A stretch of 15,122 bases of DNA from an uncultured Clostridia bacterium (GTDB lineage: Bacteria > Bacillota > Clostridia > Oscillospirales > Ruminococcaceae): positions 1-15,122 of the forward strand of contig CANRLY010000022.1 in assembly GCA_947631585.1 (NCBI GenBank), read 5' to 3'. A program made the translations under genes and the position numbers. Under the pieces are notes generated by a model. That model was not told the origin of the DNA. It was given only the letters and a program-made list of their open reading frames with translations, and did not search any database. Of this stretch, positions 1-8,486 are shown piece after piece. The first letter of the stretch is position 1. Each line of letters begins with the position of its first letter.

Positions 1-83
1 CCCATCATAGCCCGATATGTAATTTCATCTAATTCGGATAATTGCCCTAAAATAAATTCTAAATATTCTTTACTCGATGCCAT
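1..83 (-). CDS. TfoX/Sxy N-terminal domain protein, 5' part only
   Basis: The first 27 codons of a minus-strand gene that runs off the left end of the window. The visible protein begins MASSKEYLEFILGQLSELDE and continues to a TYRAMMG motif. This matches the start of TfoX N-terminal (Sxy-like) proteins, in which a short helix is followed by a conserved R-x-M-x-G segment. Some members act in competence regulation, but most small stand-alone ones have no known role. The ATG at 83 is preceded by GAGGTGG at a workable spacing, which fixes the start. Codon use is AT-rich (several TTA, ATT, GAA, AAA codons) and unlike the CTG/AAG/GAG-rich genes to the right. This could mean it was acquired separately. 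The family call rests on a short fragment, so I am only moderately sure. Confidence 0.6.
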   Translation of the reverse strand, partial: MASSKEYLEFILGQLSELDEITYRAMM

Positions 84-167
84 TATTCCACCTCGAACCT
101 CAATTTACCGATCGGACACATTCGATCCTAACAAATCGTACCGTACCACAAAACCGTTTATCGACCA

Positions 168-1532
168 TCAGGAGATGAGCATACTGTAAATATCAAAGTT
201 CTGCTTGTCGCCGTCTATGACCGTAACTGTTACGGTGTGCTTGGCAGTCTCATCGGAACTGTACACTTCCTCAGAGCAGGCGTATGAACCCCAGCCGCCG
301 GGGAAGTCGCCGTTGATGGTCTTTACGTCCTCGCCGTCTACATTGACCACTATCGAGCCATATGTTCCGTCTACGTTCTTGTTATAAACAAAGCCTATGT
401 TTCTTGCCTCAACTTCAAAAGTCATGCTTCCGCCGCTTCTTGTTCCCCAGCCTTTGTTAAAGTAGCTCTGGAAATCCACTGACTCGGTGAAAGTTCCCTC
501 ATCGGTGACATTGACAGTCTCGCTGTCTCTGTTGGCAAGCTGTGCGTTTGCGTAAACATCTCCTGTAGGAGACTCAGGCAGTTCCGTGCTGATATTGTCG
601 GTGTCGATATTGTCAAGATCTTTAATAACGCTGTCGATATAGCTTACCAACAATTTTCCCAGCATTTTATGGCCGTCATCGTTCGGGTGAATATTATCCG
701 GCGAAATATCTTTCCACTGGATATTTCCCGCCTGCACTTCCGGCAGCACCGCATCGTGGTAGGAGATGACCGGCAGGTCGTAAGTTTCCGCTATCTGGGA
801 ATGAATGTTCTGCGGACAAGTTCCGTCCTCCATAGTCATTTCCACAAGAATTACCGCCGGAGCGTTTTCAGCAGAAAGGCATTTTCTCACCAGGCTGTCC
901 ATTGCCGCCTTGTAGAAATCGTTGTCTGTGTCGTTTATGAACTCGATGAAGATTATTTCCGGCTGGTTGTCAAGAACATCTCTCTGCGCACGGTGAACTG
1001 CCAGATAAGAATCGGTAGCACCTATGCCTGCGTTCTGGCAATCGATATAGTAGCTCACGTTATCTACCATCCAGCTTTTAAGTACATTTGTATACTGGTT
1101 GCTGCTGGAAGCGGACGAACCTGCGGTTATGGAGTCGCCAAGATAGCAGATCTTGAACATCTCCTTATCGCCGGAAGTCGCTTTTTTCAGTTTTGCGGCA
1201 AGCCTTGACTTGTCGCCTTCCCTGAGCACCGAACGTGTTACCATGTTTTCAGTGGGAAGGTCTTTCATTTCAATTTTTCCATCTGCTACAGGAGCTTTCA
1301 AATCTTCTGCGCCTCCCTGCTGAGATCCGTCGTCGGAACTGCTTTCGCTGTCGTCCGTCTGGGAACTGCTGTCGTTTTCAGCCGTCGTCTGGGAACTGCC
1401 GTCTGAGCTTCCGGAAGACTCTGAAGATGAATCGTCCTTGCCGCAGCCGCTGAGCATTGCAGTGGAAAAGGTCAGAACTACCGCTGCCGCAACTGCCAGC
1501 GCCGAACGTAAACTGTAAGTTTTTTTCTTCAC
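168..1532 (-). CDS. SGNH/GDSL hydrolase lipoprotein with C-terminal beta-rich domain
   Basis: Predicted 454-residue surface lipoprotein, probably an esterase or deacetylase acting on carbohydrate. A basic N-terminus and hydrophobic segment end in a lipobox LSGC with the lipidated cysteine at residue 30. A Ser/Asp/Gln-rich linker (about 31-75) follows. The SGNH domain spans roughly 120-305: block I GDS with nucleophile Ser134, block II Gly around 169-171, block III in the form FIND (Asn200; the usual Gly of GxND is absent), and block V DNIHP with Asp279 and His282. Residues ~340-454 form a separate Gly/Val-rich beta-type domain, perhaps a carbohydrate-binding or accessory sandwich. The start is a GTG at 1532 behind AGAGGG. 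The gene is transcribed divergently from another SGNH enzyme and has its own strong promoter. The substrate is not shown by the sequence; polysaccharide deacetylation is inference from family and neighbour. Confidence 0.82.
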   Translation of the reverse strand: MKKKTYSLRSALAVAAAVVLTFSTAMLSGCGKDDSSSESSGSSDGSSQTTAENDSSSQTDDSESSSDDGSQQGGAEDLKAPVADGKIEMKDLPTENMVTRSVLREGDKSRLAAKLKKATSGDKEMFKICYLGDSITAGSSASSSNQYTNVLKSWMVDNVSYYIDCQNAGIGATDSYLAVHRAQRDVLDNQPEIIFIEFINDTDNDFYKAAMDSLVRKCLSAENAPAVILVEMTMEDGTCPQNIHSQIAETYDLPVISYHDAVLPEVQAGNIQWKDISPDNIHPNDDGHKMLGKLLVSYIDSVIKDLDNIDTDNISTELPESPTGDVYANAQLANRDSETVNVTDEGTFTESVDFQSYFNKGWGTRSGGSMTFEVEARNIGFVYNKNVDGTYGSIVVNVDGEDVKTINGDFPGGWGSYACSEEVYSSDETAKHTVTVTVIDGDKQNFDIYSMLIS

Positions 1533-1610
1533 TTTAAGATCCCTCTTTCTTTAAAATTTCATATCCTGCGATCAAATACAGACACCCATGGACGTCTGCG
1601 TTCAGTATTA

Positions 1611-1639
1611 ATTATAGACCTTTGCTTCCCCCTTTTCAA
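1611..1639 (-). promoter_or_regulatory. Predicted sigma-A promoter for the SGNH lipoprotein gene
   Basis: Read on the minus strand, -35 TTGAAA (1634-1639) and a perfect -10 TATAAT (1611-1616) are separated by 17 bases. This places transcription start near 1604, leaving a ~70-base leader before the GTG start at 1532. Confidence 0.7.
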
Positions 1640-1664
1640 GGGATTTAAAAAAAATTTAAAATTG

Positions 1665-1674
1665 TAAACGTTTA
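1665..1674. promoter_or_regulatory. LacI/GalR-type operator candidate in the divergent SGNH promoter region
   Basis: Perfect 10-base palindrome TAAACGTTTA with the central CG typical of operators for LacI/GalR-family repressors, including CcpA. Read from 1662, the 15 bases match the usual catabolite-responsive element pattern (WTGNAANCGNWNNCW) except at the last two fixed positions. It ends 5 bases before the plus-strand -35 and lies ~25 bases upstream of the minus-strand -35, so one bound protein could influence both genes. Which regulator binds cannot be told from the window. Confidence 0.5.
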
Positions 1675-1679
1675 ACGTC

Positions 1680-1707
1680 TTGACTTTATTGCCGTCCATG
1701 TTAAAAT
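1680..1707 (+). promoter_or_regulatory. Predicted sigma-A promoter for the CE2-like esterase gene
   Basis: -35 TTGACT (1680-1685), 16-base spacer, -10 TAAAAT (1702-1707). Start of transcription would be near 1714, about 28 bases before the ATG at 1742, which has AAAGGA eight bases upstream. Confidence 0.65.
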
Positions 1708-1741
1708 TATTCTGACCGGATATCAAGAAAGGACTGATTAT

Positions 1742-2812
1742 ATGTTTGTTTCGCCATCTGACGACAGACTTTACTACTGCGGCAGGATAGACTTTTCCCA
1801 GCAGGAAAGACCTGTTTTTTACTATGCCGGAAGTTTTGTGAGAATGAACTTCAAAGGCAGCGGAGTTACTGCGGTCATCAGGAACCACCGTTTTTACAAT
1901 ATCATGGAACTAGGCGTTATCTGCGACGGCGTTCAGTCAAAGGTTCGGTTCGAGCAGAAAGAAGAGGACATCACCCTCACGCTGGCACAAGGGCTGGAGG
2001 AGGACAAGGCACATTCGCTCATCTTCTTCAAACGGCAGGACGCCACGCATTATTACGAATTTCTGGGCTTTGAGATAGCCGGCAGCGCTCAGCTGCTGCC
2101 GCCGCCTGAGAGGCCGTCCAGGCGGATAGAGGTATTCGGGGACTCGGTATCCGCAGGGGCAGTCTGTGAGGCTTACGGTTACGAGGGCAAATGCGACCCC
2201 GAAGATCACAACGGCGTGTTTGACAACTCGTGGGGGTCTTACGCTTCCATCACGGCAAGAAACCTTGGCGCAGAGCTGCACAACAATTCCCAAGGGGGAA
2301 TAGCCCTGTTTGACGGCAGCGGATACTACCATTATCCTGATTTTATCGGCGTTGAATCCACCTACGACAAGCTTTGCTACTTCCCGGAGGGGGGACTTTC
2401 CCAGTGGGATTTTTCGCTTTTTGTTCCCCATCTGGTGATATTTGCTTTCGGGCAGAACGACTGCCACAACGAGGGCAAAGCCGACTTTGACATTCACGAC
2501 CCTGCTTACCGCAGCAAATGGAAAAGCCGCTACAAAGAAGTCCTGTTAGATCTGCGTTCCCATTACGGCGACCCGATGTTTATTCTCATGACTACTGTTT
2601 TATGCCACGACCCTGAGTGGGACAAAGCCATCGATGAGATAAGAAACGAGCTGGTAAACGACGGGCTTGTCCCCGACGGAAAGATATTCCATCATATGTT
2701 CACAAGAAACGGCTCTGCGACTCCCGGTCACCCCCGTATAGCGGAGCAGCGTGAGATGTCTGAGGAACTTACTGCGTTCATCTCATCGCTTGGGGACAGC
2801 GTCTGGAACTGA
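1742..2812 (+). CDS. CE2-like SGNH esterase (deacetylase), predicted cytoplasmic
   Basis: 356-residue two-domain esterase resembling carbohydrate esterase family 2, whose known members remove acetyl groups from xylan and other sugars. Residues ~1-115 form a jelly-roll-like N-terminal domain (GRIDF, then a stretch ending FLGFEI), the usual CE2 lead-in. The SGNH domain follows: FGDSVSAG with nucleophile Ser135, block II around Gly185-Gly186, block III GQND with Asn239, and a C-terminal PGHP with His330. The Asp normally three residues before the His is a Thr (327). This fits the Ser-His dyad known for CE2 rather than a triad. There is no signal peptide or lipobox, so the protein probably acts inside the cell, perhaps on imported acetylated oligosaccharides (inference). 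The ATG is supported by AAAGGA, a promoter and an operator-like site. A hairpin terminator follows the stop. Confidence 0.82.
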   Translation: MFVSPSDDRLYYCGRIDFSQQERPVFYYAGSFVRMNFKGSGVTAVIRNHRFYNIMELGVICDGVQSKVRFEQKEEDITLTLAQGLEEDKAHSLIFFKRQDATHYYEFLGFEIAGSAQLLPPPERPSRRIEVFGDSVSAGAVCEAYGYEGKCDPEDHNGVFDNSWGSYASITARNLGAELHNNSQGGIALFDGSGYYHYPDFIGVESTYDKLCYFPEGGLSQWDFSLFVPHLVIFAFGQNDCHNEGKADFDIHDPAYRSKWKSRYKEVLLDLRSHYGDPMFILMTTVLCHDPEWDKAIDEIRNELVNDGLVPDGKIFHHMFTRNGSATPGHPRIAEQREMSEELTAFISSLGDSVWN

Positions 2813-2841
2813 CGGCAGCCGTTCGCTTACAGCAAAAAATA

Positions 2842-2870
2842 ACCCTTCCCGAAAATGGGAAGGGTATTTC
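2842..2870. terminator. Bidirectional rho-independent terminator
   Basis: A perfect 9-base-pair stem (2842-2850 with 2857-2865; arm ACCCTTCCC) and a 6-base loop are followed by a T-rich run on the plus strand. An A-rich run before it (2834-2841) becomes a U-tract on the minus strand. It lies between the convergent ends of the CE2-like gene and acpP and should end both transcripts. Confidence 0.88.
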
Positions 2871-2898
2871 TTTTCATTTGGCTAATTTTGCAAGTCGA

Positions 2899-3120
2899 TC
2901 ATGCTTCTATAAGCTTTACGATATCGCCGACTGTCTTTACATTAGCGACCTCATCGTCAGAGATCTCAATGCCGAACTCGTCCTCAAAGGACATTACCAG
3001 ATCCACAACGTCAAGAGAATCAGCTCCGAGATCCTCGGTTATCGAAGCCTCAAGAGTGACCTTGTCCTCATCAACGTCCAGCTGATCGACAATGATCTCT
3101 TTCACCTTATCAAAAACCAT
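2899..3120 (-). CDS. acpP: Acyl carrier protein
   Basis: Small acidic 73-residue carrier that holds growing acyl chains as thioesters on a 4'-phosphopantetheine arm during cytosolic type II fatty-acid synthesis. The attachment motif GADSLD is present with Ser35 as the modified residue, and the typical helix I (VFDKVKEII), acidic helix II and C-terminal helix III are all there. I chose the ATG at 3120 because GGGAGGT (3130-3136) lies nine bases upstream. An in-frame ATG seven codons earlier (3141) overlaps that site, has no ribosome binding site, and would add an atypical MMGGYLD leader. It is the last gene of the fab-acc operon, 71 bases after accA, with a terminator just beyond its stop. In many Clostridia acpP sits near fabH/fabD, so the terminal position is a local rearrangement. 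Confidence 0.96.
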   Translation of the reverse strand: MVFDKVKEIIVDQLDVDEDKVTLEASITEDLGADSLDVVDLVMSFEDEFGIEISDDEVANVKTVGDIVKLIEA

Positions 3121-3129
3121 ATCCAGATA

Positions 3130-3136
3130 ACCTCCC
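3130..3136 (-). promoter_or_regulatory. Ribosome binding site fixing the acpP start
   Basis: On the minus strand GGGAGGT lies nine bases before the ATG at 3120. It overlaps the codons just after the alternative ATG at 3141, so initiation at that upstream ATG is unlikely. Confidence 0.75.
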
Positions 3137-3155
3137 ATCATAGGTAATTTAACTA

Positions 3156-3178
3156 TTGCAGGATCTTGCTTTCTGCAA
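3156..3178 (-). repeat. Inverted repeat between accA and acpP
   Basis: Arms TTGCAG/CTGCAA (3156-3161 and 3173-3178) enclose an 11-base loop. There is no clear U-tract, so it is not a convincing terminator. It could be an mRNA processing or stabilising hairpin that lets acpP be expressed above the genes upstream, but that is inference. Confidence 0.4.
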
Positions 3179-3191
3179 CGCTTTGAAAAAA

Positions 3192-3998
3192 TCAGATCTC
3201 ACTGAACTCTCCGATCTTTCTAAACTTAGTATAACGTTCATTTAGCAATTCGTCAAGACTTTTTTTCATTTTTCTTTCAAGAGCTTCACAAATATACTCA
3301 GAAATGTTTTCAGCCGTCTGTTCAGGGCCGTTTTGCGCTCCTCCCACTGCTTCTTCTATTATGTGGTCGCAGATGCCGAAACCGGTCAGATCTTCTGCGG
3401 TTATCTTCAGCACATTGCAGGCTTCCTTTTCTCTGGAAGCGTCCTTCCACAGTATCGAGGCGCACCCTCTTGGGGAAATGACCGAATAAAGTGCGTTTTC
3501 CAGCATGGCAAGCTCATCGCAGACCGCCAGCGCAAGAGCTCCTCCGCTGCCGCCCTCTCCCAGGATAACGGTTATTATCGGCGTTTTCAAAGAGGAAAAC
3601 TCCATCAGGTTCCTTGCTATCGCTTCCCCCTGACCTCTCTGCTCCGCTTCTATTCCGCAAAACGCCCCGGAAGTATCCACCAGGCAGATGACCGGTCTTT
3701 GGAATTTTTCCGCCTGCTTGGCAAGCCTGAGCGCTTTTCTGTAGCCCTCCGGGTGGGGCATACCGAAGTTTGAAGCCTTATTTTCCTCAAGGTTCCTGCC
3801 TTTTACCGTTGCTATCACCGTGACCGGCATTCCCTTGAAATAGCCTATCCCTCCGATAACTGCGCCGTCGTCTCCGTAAAGCCTGTCGCCGTGCAGTTCA
3901 AAGAAGTCATCGAACAGCAGCGGAATATAATCCCTGACAGTAGGTCGGTTTTTGTTCCTTATCAGGTCAAGACGCTCGCTGGCTGTCAGATCGTTCAT
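3192..3998 (-). CDS. accA: Acetyl-CoA carboxylase carboxyltransferase alpha subunit
   Basis: 268-residue alpha subunit of the carboxyltransferase, which with AccD moves the carboxyl group from carboxybiotin on AccB to acetyl-CoA, making malonyl-CoA. Family marks are RDYIPLLFDDFFELHGDR near residues 22-39, the GGIGYF and GRN(L)EEN segments, the Gly-rich GEGGSGGALAL oxyanion-hole stretch, and ISPRGCASILWKD. It is shorter than the ~319-residue E. coli protein, mainly at the N-terminus, as is common in Clostridia. The ATG shares ATGA with the accD stop, and GGAGG lies nine bases upstream inside accD. The two subunits are therefore probably translationally coupled, in keeping with their equal stoichiometry. 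Confidence 0.97.
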   Translation of the reverse strand: MNDLTASERLDLIRNKNRPTVRDYIPLLFDDFFELHGDRLYGDDGAVIGGIGYFKGMPVTVIATVKGRNLEENKASNFGMPHPEGYRKALRLAKQAEKFQRPVICLVDTSGAFCGIEAEQRGQGEAIARNLMEFSSLKTPIITVILGEGGSGGALALAVCDELAMLENALYSVISPRGCASILWKDASREKEACNVLKITAEDLTGFGICDHIIEEAVGGAQNGPEQTAENISEYICEALERKMKKSLDELLNERYTKFRKIGEFSEI

Positions 3999-4888
3999 AG
4001 ATGCGTTCCTCCGTTTCCTGTTTCTCGGCTATCGGTCTTGTGAAGTCTTATCAGGTGGGCTATGGTCCTGCGCAGCCGTCTCCTTTCGACTATCATATCT
4101 GCAAACCCATGTTCCAGCAAAAACTCCGCCGACTGGAAGTCGTCCGGCAGCCGCTGTTTTATAGTTCCCTCGATGACTCTTCTGCCGGCGAATCCTATAA
4201 GCACCTTCGGCTCGGCGATGATTATATCCCCCACCGATGCGAAAGACGCCGTGACTCCTCCTGTAGTCGGGTCGGTCATTACTGTTATATAAAGTCCCCC
4301 CGACTGGCTGTGCTTCTGAGCCGCCGCACAGGTCTTAGCCATCTGCATAAGAGAAATAGTTCCCTCCTGCATTCTTGCGCCGCCTGAGCAGGTAAAAATA
4401 ACTATAGGCAGTTTATTTTCAGTAGCGTACTCAAACGCCCTGGTGATCTTCTCTCCCACTACGCTTCCCATAGAAGCCATCATGTAGTTTGAATCCATTA
4501 TCCCCAGCACCAGTTTTTCGCCGTGGATAGTCGCCTCTCCCGTTATGACCGCATCTTTAAGACCGGTCTTTGCCCTGAGCGCCTCCTGCTTTTCAGGGTA
4601 GCCGTCAAAGCCGATGGGGTTTTTGGAGATCATTCCACCGTCAAATTCCTTGAAGCTTCCCTTATCGGCAGTGACCTCCAGCCTTTCCGCCGCCGACAGT
4701 CTGGCGTGGTAGCCGCAGTTGGGGCAGATCTTTCCGATAGCCACAAAATCGTCCATAAACGCCACGTTTGAGCATCTTGGGCATTTGAACATCAGATCTT
4801 TGGGAATATCGGTTTTCTTTTTTTCCTCGTCTTTCTGGTCTCCGTTGAATCTTGTCTTTACAACGGAAAACAAGTCCTCAAGCACCAT
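3995..4888 (-). CDS. accD: Acetyl-CoA carboxylase carboxyltransferase beta subunit
   Basis: 297-residue beta subunit of the carboxyltransferase, partner of AccA. The N-terminal four-cysteine zinc ribbon is intact (C36-x2-C39 and C55-x2-C58), followed by the crotonase-like carboxyltransferase domain. This includes the MASMGSVVGEKI segment, CSGGARMQEG (acetyl-CoA/oxyanion region) and the DPTTGGVTASFA motif. A short lysine/glutamate-rich stretch (residues ~17-31) precedes the zinc ribbon. The gene begins 15 bases after accC with AGGAGGG upstream of the ATG, and its stop overlaps the accA start. Length and motifs match the family, and I see no defect. Confidence 0.97.
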   Translation of the reverse strand: MVLEDLFSVVKTRFNGDQKDEEKKKTDIPKDLMFKCPRCSNVAFMDDFVAIGKICPNCGYHARLSAAERLEVTADKGSFKEFDGGMISKNPIGFDGYPEKQEALRAKTGLKDAVITGEATIHGEKLVLGIMDSNYMMASMGSVVGEKITRAFEYATENKLPIVIFTCSGGARMQEGTISLMQMAKTCAAAQKHSQSGGLYITVMTDPTTGGVTASFASVGDIIIAEPKVLIGFAGRRVIEGTIKQRLPDDFQSAEFLLEHGFADMIVERRRLRRTIAHLIRLHKTDSRETGNGGTHL

Positions 4889-4903
4889 TTATCCCTCCTG
4901 ATC

Positions 4904-6250
<1,347 letters not shown>

Positions 6251-6298
6251 ACGGATTTCACCTTTCCGAAAATTTCTGTCTTAAAGCCGAAAGACCGG

Positions 6299-6730
6299 TC
6301 ACTTGATCGCAAATGTGATCTCTGCCGAGACCGCTTTTTTGCCATTCACCGAAGCGACCGCCTGTCCCACGCCGATAGGTCCTTTTACCCTGACTATCTC
6401 AACTTCTATATCCAGTTTGTCTCCCGGCACTACCTGCTGGCGGAACTTACAGTTGTTTATTCCGCCGAAGAACCCGATCTTTCCTTTGTTTTCAGGAAGG
6501 GCAAGCAGCGCCACCGCCCCTGCCTGAGCGCACATTTCCACCATCAGCACGCCGGGAGTCACCGGGTATTCAGGGAAATGCCCCTTGAACCAGAAATCGT
6601 CCTCTTTTATATATTTAGTCGCCTTGACTCTTTTTCCCACTTCCAGCTCATTCACCTCGTCTATGAGCAAAAACGGCTCTCTGTGGGGGATTATTTCCTT
6701 TATCTGTTCCTTGTTCAGGACTACTGCCAT
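6299..6730 (-). CDS. fabZ: 3-hydroxyacyl-ACP dehydratase FabZ
   Basis: 143-residue hot-dog-fold dehydratase that removes water from 3-hydroxyacyl-ACP to give trans-2-enoyl-ACP. The IIPHREPFLLIDEV opening and the catalytic region GHFPEYPVTPGVLMVE are intact, with His51 and Glu65 as the catalytic pair. The length is that of FabZ, shorter than FabA, and the catalytic acid is Glu as in FabZ rather than the Asp of FabA. There is only one dehydratase and no FabA, FabM or FabN in the window, so any dedicated route to unsaturated fatty acids must be encoded elsewhere. The ATG is preceded by AGGAGGG and the gene starts 15 bases after accB. Confidence 0.97.
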   Translation of the reverse strand: MAVVLNKEQIKEIIPHREPFLLIDEVNELEVGKRVKATKYIKEDDFWFKGHFPEYPVTPGVLMVEMCAQAGAVALLALPENKGKIGFFGGINNCKFRQQVVPGDKLDIEVEIVRVKGPIGVGQAVASVNGKKAVSAEITFAIK

Positions 6731-6745
6731 CTGAGTTCCCTCCTG

Positions 6746-7210
6746 TTATCCGATTATCATTACCGGCTGATCGAACTCCAGCGCATCGCCGTTATTGACC
6801 TTTATCTCTTTGACAACTCCGTCAAATTCGCTCTGCACCTCGTTCATGACTTTCATGGACTCGATGATAAACAGCACGTCCCCTTGTTTTACCTGCTGAC
6901 CCACCTTTACAAACGGGGGCTTATCAGGCGCAGAAGCCGCATAAAAAGTTCCGACTATCGGGCTTTTCACCACATTGCCGCTGACCTGTTCCTCGCAGGG
7001 AGCTTCGCTCTTTGCCGCCGGAGCAGCAGCCGCAGCCGGCATGACCCCAACAGGCGGAGGCGGAGGGCATTTCTTTCCCTTTATGGTTATCTCGATACAG
7101 CTGTCCTCGTTTTTTTCCTTTATGGAAATTTCCTCAAGTTCTCTGCTGTCTACTATATCGCAAAGCTTTTCGATATTCTCAAAAGTCGCCTTAAAACCTA
7201 TCCAGCTCAT
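6746..7210 (-). CDS. accB: Biotin carboxyl carrier protein of acetyl-CoA carboxylase
   Basis: 154-residue carrier whose biotinylated lysine shuttles CO2 between AccC and AccA/AccD. The C-terminal biotinyl domain contains ESMKVMNE with Lys120 as the attachment site and ends in PVMIIG. A Pro/Ala-rich flexible linker (five consecutive prolines, then an Ala-rich run, about residues 50-75) separates it from an N-terminal segment that in this family binds biotin carboxylase. The motif has Ser where many members have Ala (AMK), which is common in Firmicutes. The start overlaps the fabF stop as ATGA, with GGGGAGG inside fabF, which indicates coupled translation. Confidence 0.97.
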   Translation of the reverse strand: MSWIGFKATFENIEKLCDIVDSRELEEISIKEKNEDSCIEITIKGKKCPPPPPVGVMPAAAAAPAAKSEAPCEEQVSGNVVKSPIVGTFYAASAPDKPPFVKVGQQVKQGDVLFIIESMKVMNEVQSEFDGVVKEIKVNNGDALEFDQPVMIIG

Positions 7211-8460
7211 GACCGTTCCTCCCCGTCAACATATTTCTTAAAGCACAAAGTAGCGTTGTGTCCGCCGAATCCCAGCGAATTTGAAAGAGCCACATCTACC
7301 TTTGTTTCCCTGTTGCCCTCGGTAACGTAATCCAGGTCGCACTCAGGGTCAGGGTGTTCGTAACCCATAGTCCTGTGGATAAAGTCCTCTTTCACCGACA
7401 GAGCGGTAACTATCGCTTCCACTGCTCCAGCCGCTCCCAGCAGGTGACCTATCATAGACTTGGTGGAATTGACCGCCGTCTTGTGGGCGGCTTGTTCGCC
7501 CAGAGCAAGTTTTATCGCCTTGGTCTCGTACTTGTCGTTAAGTCCGGTAGAAGTTCCGTGGGCGTTGATGTAGTCCACCTGTTCAGGGGAAACGCCGGCT
7601 TCTTCCAAAGCAAGCTCTATCGCCTTTGCAGAACCCAGACCCTCCGGATCGGGGCTTGTCATGTGGTAAGCGTCGCCGGTTGCGCCGTAACCGCATATCT
7701 CAGCATATATCTTAGCTCCTCTTGCCTTGGCGTGTTCCAGCTCCTCCAGCACCAGTATTCCGGAGCCTTCTCCCAGCACGAAGCCCTGACGCTCGGCGTC
7801 AAAGGGTGTGGAGCATTTTGTCAGGTCGTCCGATTTGGAAAGAGCCTTCATATTATTGAATCCGCCCAGCGTGAACTTGGTTATGACCGCTTCGCTTCCG
7901 CCGGCGATACAAGCGTCCAGGTAGCCGTCCTTTATCTTTCTGAAAGCCTCTCCTATAGCGTGAGAACCGGAAGCGCAGGCTGTCACTATCGGGAAGTTAG
8001 CCCCTTTGAAGCCGGTCCGCATGGAGATCATTCCCCCTGCCATATTGGCTATCATCATAGGCACGAAGAACACCGATATCCTGTCAGGACCTTTTTCCAG
8101 AAACTTTGTATGTTCCTGCTCTATCTGCTGAAGTCCTCCGATACCTGCTCCCACGATCACTCCGACCCTGAAAGGATCCAGATCCTCAAACTTCGTATTG
8201 CTGTCCCTGAGAGCCTCGTCAGCCGCATACACTGCAAACTGCGTGAACCTGTCCATTCTTCTGGCTTCTTTTTTTTCGATCACGGAAGAACTGTCAAAAT
8301 CCTTTACCGCTCCCACGAATTTGATATCGAAGTCGCTGTTGTCGAACTGGTCGATATAGGAAAAGCCCAGTTTGTTTGCCTTTATATTTTTCCAGAACTC
8401 AGGAACGCTTTTTCCCAGCGGATTGACCGTTCCCATTCCCGTAATTACTACTCTTTTCAT
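7207..8460 (-). CDS. fabF: 3-oxoacyl-ACP synthase II (elongating ketosynthase)
   Basis: 417-residue condensing enzyme that extends acyl-ACP with malonyl-ACP. The Cys-His-His catalytic set is present: Cys162 in VTACASGSH, His301 in NAHGTSTG and His339 in KSMIGHLLGAAG. The N-terminus MKRVVITGMGTVNPLG is the classical FabF start. I placed the start at the ATG at 8460, seven bases after GAGGGG. A GTG ten codons upstream (8490) is in frame but overlaps the fabG stop and has no ribosome binding site. It is the only FabB/FabF-type ketosynthase here. The stop overlaps the accB start. Length, motifs and position are fully typical. Confidence 0.97.
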   Translation of the reverse strand: MKRVVITGMGTVNPLGKSVPEFWKNIKANKLGFSYIDQFDNSDFDIKFVGAVKDFDSSSVIEKKEARRMDRFTQFAVYAADEALRDSNTKFEDLDPFRVGVIVGAGIGGLQQIEQEHTKFLEKGPDRISVFFVPMMIANMAGGMISMRTGFKGANFPIVTACASGSHAIGEAFRKIKDGYLDACIAGGSEAVITKFTLGGFNNMKALSKSDDLTKCSTPFDAERQGFVLGEGSGILVLEELEHAKARGAKIYAEICGYGATGDAYHMTSPDPEGLGSAKAIELALEEAGVSPEQVDYINAHGTSTGLNDKYETKAIKLALGEQAAHKTAVNSTKSMIGHLLGAAGAVEAIVTALSVKEDFIHRTMGYEHPDPECDLDYVTEGNRETKVDVALSNSLGFGGHNATLCFKKYVDGEERS

Positions 8461-8467
8461 CTGAACA

Positions 8468-8473
8468 CCCCTC
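8468..8473 (-). promoter_or_regulatory. Ribosome binding site fixing the fabF start
   Basis: GAGGGG on the minus strand, seven bases before the ATG at 8460. It lies in the 26-base gap after the fabG stop and argues against the upstream in-frame GTG at 8490. Confidence 0.75.
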
Positions 8474-8486
8474 AATAGCGCATTTT

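Noticed and set aside
1937..2497. A 186-codon open frame on the minus strand
   Set aside because: Antisense to the CE2-like esterase; no family resemblance and no start signals.
3121..3141. Upstream ATG pair adding seven residues to AcpP
   Set aside because: The GGGAGGT ribosome binding site lies inside this extension and is correctly spaced only for the ATG at 3120.
7354..8478. A 374-codon open frame on the plus strand
   Set aside because: Antisense shadow of fabF, whose catalytic residues are intact; no ribosome binding site or recognisable domain.
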